From Candidatus Baltobacteraceae bacterium (GTDB lineage Bacteria; Vulcanimicrobiota; Vulcanimicrobiia; Vulcanimicrobiales; Vulcanimicrobiaceae): a stretch of 64,000 nt of DNA. The position numbers were made by a program, and so were the translations under genes. Below the pieces are notes generated by a model. It did not search any database, was not told where the DNA came from, and saw only the letters and a list, made by a program, of their open reading frames with translations. Location of the stretch: the NCBI GenBank assembly GCA_036489885.1, contig DASXEW010000003.1, forward strand, positions 1,364,001-1,428,000. Direction: 5' to 3'. Of this stretch, positions 60,081 through 64,000 are shown piece after piece. The first letter of the stretch is position 1; each line of letters starts with the position of its first letter.

Positions 60081-62161
60081 GTCCGAAGCGGTTCGCACTC
60101 GGCGTCGATATCGGTGGTACATTCACCGATCTCGTAGTGTTCGATTCGTCGAGCGGGCGCGTCCAAACAGGCAAGGTCTTGAACGACTACGGAGATCTTG
60201 CGGAAACCGTCCTTCGCGGTGCGCGGCAGATACTTGCGAACGGTTCGTTTGCAAGTGCCGATCTTGCACGCGTGGTTCATGGGACCACGCTCGTGACGAA
60301 TGCATTGATCGAGCGGCGCGGTGCGGACACAGCGCTGATCGTGACCAAAGGATTTCGCGATGTCCTCGAGTTCGGTCGCGAAAGCCGCTACGACATCTAC
60401 GCGATCGACTTGGAAGTACCGCAACCGCTCGTCCCGCGACAACTTGTTTTCGAAGCCGACGAGCGTCTCGACCGCTTGGGGAACGTTCTTCAAGAACTCG
60501 ATGAATCAGGGGTCCGCACGCTCGCGCGCGATCTCGTCAAAGCCAATGTCCGTGCGGTTGCCGTCTGCTTGCTGCACGCCTATCGCAAGGCAGTGCACGA
60601 GCGGCGCATAGCCGCGATCTTTGCCGAAGAAGCACCCGGGATCGACGTTTCCCTTTCGTCCGACGTAATGCCCGACATCCGCGAATACGAGCGCGCGTGC
60701 ACGACCGTAGCCAATGCCTACGTGCAGCCGCAGATTCGCGACTATCTGGATAATCTCGCGGGAGGCTTGCGTTCGCTGGGCGTGACGGCGCCGCTGCTCT
60801 TGATGACGTCCGACGGCGGCACGATCAGCTCGCAAACTGCACTCTCGCATCCGGTGCGGCTTGTCGAGTCCGGTCCGGCCGGAGGCGCGATTGCGGCTTC
60901 GTTCATCGGACGCGAGCACGATATCGATCGCATCCTTGCATACGACATGGGCGGGACGACTGCTAAGATTTGTTTGATCGAAGGCCAAGCGCCCGAGCAT
61001 ACGGATCGTTTCGAATTCGGGCGAGTCTTCCGGTTCGCAAAGGGAAGCGGGTTGCCGCTCAGCGTTCCTTCGATCGAGATGATCGAGATCGGCGCCGGCG
61101 GCGGAAGCATCGCACACGTCGACACAACGGGCCGCTTGCGTATCGGTCCGCAAAGCTCCGGCGCATCTCCCGGTCCCGCGTGCTATGGTCTGGGCGGCCA
61201 GTCCGCGACCGTAACCGACGCGGATTTGTTTCTCGGGTATCTGGATGCCGATTCGTTTTTAGGTGGCCGGATGAAACTCGATCGCGACGCGGCCGCGGCT
61301 GCGATCGATCGAAGCGTCGCGCAACCGCTTGCGCTGTCGCGCGTGCGCGCGGCTTCCGGAATCTATGACGTCGTCAACGATAACATGGCTCGCGCCGCCA
61401 AGATTCATTGTCTCGAACGCGGTAAGGACGCGCGCGAATACACGCTTGTCGCGTACGGCGGTGCGGGTCCCGTGCACGCTGAAGCGATCGCGCGCGAGCT
61501 TGGAATTCGAACGATTGTTTATCCGCTGCGCGCAGGCGTCATGTCGGCCTTTGGATTTCTGGTGGCGCCGCCGTCGTTTGAGATGTTGCATGCCATTCCG
61601 GCGCCGCTTGAGATGCTCGAGCCGGTTGACGTGAATCCAAGACTACGGGAAATGGAGTCGCGGGGCCGGGCACTCGTGCGAAGCGCGGGCGTCGCGGCTT
61701 CGGAATGCATCGTTCGGCGCGAGGTCGACCTGCGTTTCCGTGGGCAGAGCTTTCAACTATCAGTTGCGCTGCCGAACGCCGTATTTCGCAAAAAAGACGT
61801 GGCCACGTTGCGTACGCGTTTTCTCCATTTATACCGCGAACGATTTCATCGCCTCAATCCCGATGTACCGCTTGAAGTAACCAGCGTGCGCGTCATCGTG
61901 AGCGGCAAACGCAAAGCGGTGAAGCTGCAGCGTATCTCCGGTACCGGATCGCGGGCGAAGAAGGGCGAGCGCAAAATCTACTTTTCCTCGCGTGGCGCAT
62001 TCGTAACGGGCGGGGTCTACGATCGTTACGCACTGCGTCCGAGGGCGCGCATCGCTGGGCCGGCGGTGATCGAAGAAGCGGAGTCGACCGTCGTCTTGCA
62101 TCCGGGTTCGCGCGGGCGCGTCGCCGAGAACGGAAGCTTGATTGTGACACTGCCGTCATGA
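60077..62161 (+). CDS. hyuA: Hydantoinase A/oxoprolinase family protein (HyuA)
   Basis: The 694-residue protein shows the Hydantoinase_A layout: the ASKHA-type phosphate-binding motif GVDIGGTFTDLVVF at the N terminus, HGTTLVTNALIERRG, SDGGTISSQTAL, and the second ATP motif AYDMGGTTAKI near residue 290, then GAGGGSIAHVD. The C-terminal segment (from about 520) is the small HyuA domain. It should supply ATP hydrolysis to HyuB. The start overlaps hyuB and the stop overlaps the PrpD gene, so the three are strictly coupled. Confidence 0.92.
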   Translation: MSPKRFALGVDIGGTFTDLVVFDSSSGRVQTGKVLNDYGDLAETVLRGARQILANGSFASADLARVVHGTTLVTNALIERRGADTALIVTKGFRDVLEFGRESRYDIYAIDLEVPQPLVPRQLVFEADERLDRLGNVLQELDESGVRTLARDLVKANVRAVAVCLLHAYRKAVHERRIAAIFAEEAPGIDVSLSSDVMPDIREYERACTTVANAYVQPQIRDYLDNLAGGLRSLGVTAPLLLMTSDGGTISSQTALSHPVRLVESGPAGGAIAASFIGREHDIDRILAYDMGGTTAKICLIEGQAPEHTDRFEFGRVFRFAKGSGLPLSVPSIEMIEIGAGGGSIAHVDTTGRLRIGPQSSGASPGPACYGLGGQSATVTDADLFLGYLDADSFLGGRMKLDRDAAAAAIDRSVAQPLALSRVRAASGIYDVVNDNMARAAKIHCLERGKDAREYTLVAYGGAGPVHAEAIARELGIRTIVYPLRAGVMSAFGFLVAPPSFEMLHAIPAPLEMLEPVDVNPRLREMESRGRALVRSAGVAASECIVRREVDLRFRGQSFQLSVALPNAVFRKKDVATLRTRFLHLYRERFHRLNPDVPLEVTSVRVIVSGKRKAVKLQRISGTGSRAKKGERKIYFSSRGAFVTGGVYDRYALRPRARIAGPAVIEEAESTVVLHPGSRGRVAENGSLIVTLPS

Positions 62162-63492
62162 CCGCCGCCGAGCAGCTCGGGCATTTCATCGCGCGTTTGC
62201 GCTGGAAAGACGTCCCGGCTCGCGTTCAAGCCCAGGTGAAGCTGCACGTGCTCGATACGCTCGGCGTCATCTGCGCCGGCGTGCGCGCGCCGGAGACAGT
62301 CGCTGCCCGAACGCCGTTCGAGCGGTGGGGCGGTGCCGAAGATGCCGTCGTGATCGGATGCAGGCGCCGCCTACCGGCGCCGCACGCCGCTTTCCTGAAC
62401 ACGTTTGCGGGACGCGTGCACACCTTCGACGACACCTATGAAGATGGTCCCGTGCATCCCGGCAGCTGCGCCGTCGGCGCGGCTCTCGCAGCTGCTGAAA
62501 CAGCCGGCGCTTCGGGTGCGGATTTCTTGGCCGCGACGCTCGCGGGTTACGAAACGAGCGTTCGCGTGTCGACGGCGCTCGGGCCGACGCATTATGGCTC
62601 GGGCTTTCACAACACGGGGACGTGCAACGTCTTCGGCGCATGCGCGGCGGCCGCACGCGCGTACGGACTCGAGCCGGATGCGGTTGCGGATGCGCTTGGC
62701 CTCGCAGGTGAGACGGCCGCGGGGATCCGTCAGTATCAAGTTGACGGTTCGATGGTCGATACGGCGCTGAACGGTGCGCATGCCGCGCGCGGAGGGATTA
62801 CGGCCCTCGAGCTGCAGCGCGCGGGCTTGCAAGGCCCGCACGGCGTCTTGGACGGCGAGTGGGGCATCGCGCGCGTGATGTCGCGCAACGGTAACGTAAG
62901 CGAGTACACACTTGGGCTTGGAGAAACGTACGTCTTCGAGCGCACGACGATGAAACCGTATCCGTCGTGTCGCTTCACGCATGGGCCCGTCGAGGCGCTG
63001 CTCGAGCTGCGCGCGCGTCATCATCTTCAGGCTGATGCGATTGAATCGGTCGAGATCGCGACGTTTCGCGAATCGATGCAAGTCTCGGATAAGCCGGCCG
63101 TCGTCTCGCGCGTCGACGCAATCCTCAGTCACCAGTATGTTGCGGCCCGCGTTCTGCTCGACGGCGCGATCGCGCTTGCCGATTTTGATGCCGATCGTCT
63201 TGCCGAACCCGCCGCCCGCGCCCTCACGCAGCGGGTACGCGTGACCTTCGATCCGGTACTGCAGCAAGCGTATCCGGAGGAATGGCCGCATCGTATTACG
63301 GTCGTGCTGCGAGACGGTAGCCGGTTCGTAACCGAAAGCCGAAGGCCGCCCGGCAGCGAGCGCGCCGCGGAAAAATTCATGATGCTTGCAGAGCCCGTCT
63401 TTGGGAAAGACCGGGCGCACCACGTGATGGATCTGGTCCAACGGCTCGACCAAGTCGCACACATTCGTGAGCTGGCATGCGCGCTGGAATAG
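62158..63492 (+). CDS. MmgE/PrpD family protein
   Basis: The 444-residue protein matches the MmgE/PrpD family (2-methylcitrate dehydratase, cis-aconitate decarboxylase, iminodisuccinate epimerase). HVLDTLGVICAGVRAP is the usual opening, GRVHTFDDTYEDGPVHPGS the conserved active-site stretch, and MKPYPSCRFTHGPVEALLELR near residue 264 the second. Here it is part of the hydantoinase-type operon, overlapping hyuA by four bases, so an isomerase or dehydratase acting on an opened ring product is more likely than the methylcitrate cycle; this is inference. Confidence 0.9.
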   Translation: MTAAEQLGHFIARLRWKDVPARVQAQVKLHVLDTLGVICAGVRAPETVAARTPFERWGGAEDAVVIGCRRRLPAPHAAFLNTFAGRVHTFDDTYEDGPVHPGSCAVGAALAAAETAGASGADFLAATLAGYETSVRVSTALGPTHYGSGFHNTGTCNVFGACAAAARAYGLEPDAVADALGLAGETAAGIRQYQVDGSMVDTALNGAHAARGGITALELQRAGLQGPHGVLDGEWGIARVMSRNGNVSEYTLGLGETYVFERTTMKPYPSCRFTHGPVEALLELRARHHLQADAIESVEIATFRESMQVSDKPAVVSRVDAILSHQYVAARVLLDGAIALADFDADRLAEPAARALTQRVRVTFDPVLQQAYPEEWPHRITVVLRDGSRFVTESRRPPGSERAAEKFMMLAEPVFGKDRAHHVMDLVQRLDQVAHIRELACALE

Positions 63493-64000
63493 GCAATCGC
63501 GGCGCATACGCAGCTTCGATTCTCATTGGACTGATCTGCTGGGAACTCGTCGCGCGCGATCTCCCACGCATCATTCTCCCGCCGCCCTCGATCGTTTTGG
63601 TGCGTCTGGCGACGGACTCGCTTTCCGGAGCGCTGCTCGTTGCGCTGGCGAAGGCATTGCCCGCGATGTTGATCGGCTCCGGGCTTGCGCTTGCGATCGG
63701 CATTCCGCTCGGTCTTCTCTTGGGGCGCAGCGCCGCTCTCTCAACGATGTTCGACCCGGTCATCAATGCGATTTACACGGTTCCTCCGGTCGCATTCGTT
63801 CCGTTTTTCATCGTCTGGTTTGGGCTCTATCTATGGGCGCGTGTGGCGCTGATCTTCCTCATGTCGATCTTCGAAATAATCATCGCAGTCGAGGCCGGCG
63901 TCCGTGACGTCCGGCCGCAATTGATCGACGTCGGACGCTCGTTCGGAGCGAGTGGGACTACCCTCGCTTGGAAAGTGCTCGCGCCCGCAATCTTGCCGTT
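63477..64000 (+). CDS. ABC transporter permease (NitT/TauT/SsuC type), 5' part
   Basis: An ATG at 63477 inside the end of the PrpD gene opens a frame that remains open to the window end, giving the first 174 residues. It begins with a membrane anchor (SILIGLICWELVARDLPRIILPPPSIV), a typical opening of SsuC/TauC permeases, and continues through PAMLIGSGLALAIGIPLGLLLG and VPPVAFVPFFIVWFG to the coupling-loop part VGRSFGASGTTLAWKVLAPAILPF. It should import a sulfonate-, pyrimidine- or hydantoin-like compound, which would be the substrate of the upstream operon. The binding protein and ATPase genes are expected beyond the window. Confidence 0.87.
   Translation, partial: MRAGIGNRGAYAASILIGLICWELVARDLPRIILPPPSIVLVRLATDSLSGALLVALAKALPAMLIGSGLALAIGIPLGLLLGRSAALSTMFDPVINAIYTVPPVAFVPFFIVWFGLYLWARVALIFLMSIFEIIIAVEAGVRDVRPQLIDVGRSFGASGTTLAWKVLAPAILP

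Overview
The window is a GC-rich (roughly 60 %), densely coded stretch of a bacterial chromosome with no rRNA, tRNA, phage, transposase or CRISPR array that I can see. Signal peptides, lipoproteins, twin-arginine leaders, binding-protein-dependent uptake systems and a chemoreceptor point to a heterotroph that lives on amino acids, peptides and small organic compounds. The gene mix and the many copies of a palindromic repeat with TGTCATCCCGAGCGTAG arms remind me of environmental phyla such as Candidatus Eremiobacterota (WPS-2); this is an impression, not something the sequence proves.

Layout. 1-4.7 kb: end of ychF, glutamate dehydrogenase, a TauE-type permease, a 35-residue membrane peptide, a HemL-type aminomutase, an RsbW-like kinase and a cyclophilin. 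4.8-9.7 kb: a minus-strand operon (ABC-2 permease, prolyl-oligopeptidase-type peptidase, class-A beta-lactamase-like hydrolase), divergent from an AlkA-type glycosylase. 9.8-15.7 kb: aldehyde dehydrogenase, STAS protein, a CocE/NonD hydrolase with an amino-acid-type binding protein and a DUF302 protein, then Hsp20. 15.8-32.6 kb: a catabolic and uptake block with a second CocE hydrolase, amidohydrolase, polysaccharide deacetylase-like protein, GIY-YIG nuclease boxed by repeats, 2-hydroxyacid dehydrogenase, M24 protein, a short PEP-synthase-like protein, a 3-hydroxyisobutyrate dehydrogenase-like enzyme, a full LivHMGF transporter with two binding proteins, and an alcohol dehydrogenase. 33-42.5 kb, all minus strand: VOC protein, two secreted cupins, a PadR/HAAS pair, a flavin disulfide oxidoreductase, an ABC-2 exporter with three permease genes and one ATPase, and a sodium:solute symporter with its DUF3311 partner. 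42.5-50 kb: cytidylate-kinase-like protein, MFS and Na+/H+ antiporters, GNAT, a 54-residue histone-H1-like protein, an alpha/beta hydrolase and a chemoreceptor. 50-56.5 kb: two paralogous subtilase lipoproteins around a thiolase, and a frameshifted lipoprotein. 56.5-64 kb: a GH16 fold protein with an altered active site, a monooxygenase-like protein, a GntR/UTRA regulator divergent from hyuB-hyuA-prpD and the start of an ABC permease gene.

The main structural signal is the repeat family. Copies lie at seven places, and every convergent gene junction that has any intergenic space (four of four) holds one, while the other four convergent pairs overlap. Two copies, 138 bp long with two mismatches, enclose the GIY-YIG gene, and one supplies its stop codon. 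This suggests a REP-like element whose partner may be a GIY-YIG nuclease rather than a Y1 transposase. Several enzymes have altered active sites (M24 Asp to Cys, GH16 QxDxxD, beta-lactamase without an evident omega-loop Glu), and one gene has no canonical start codon.
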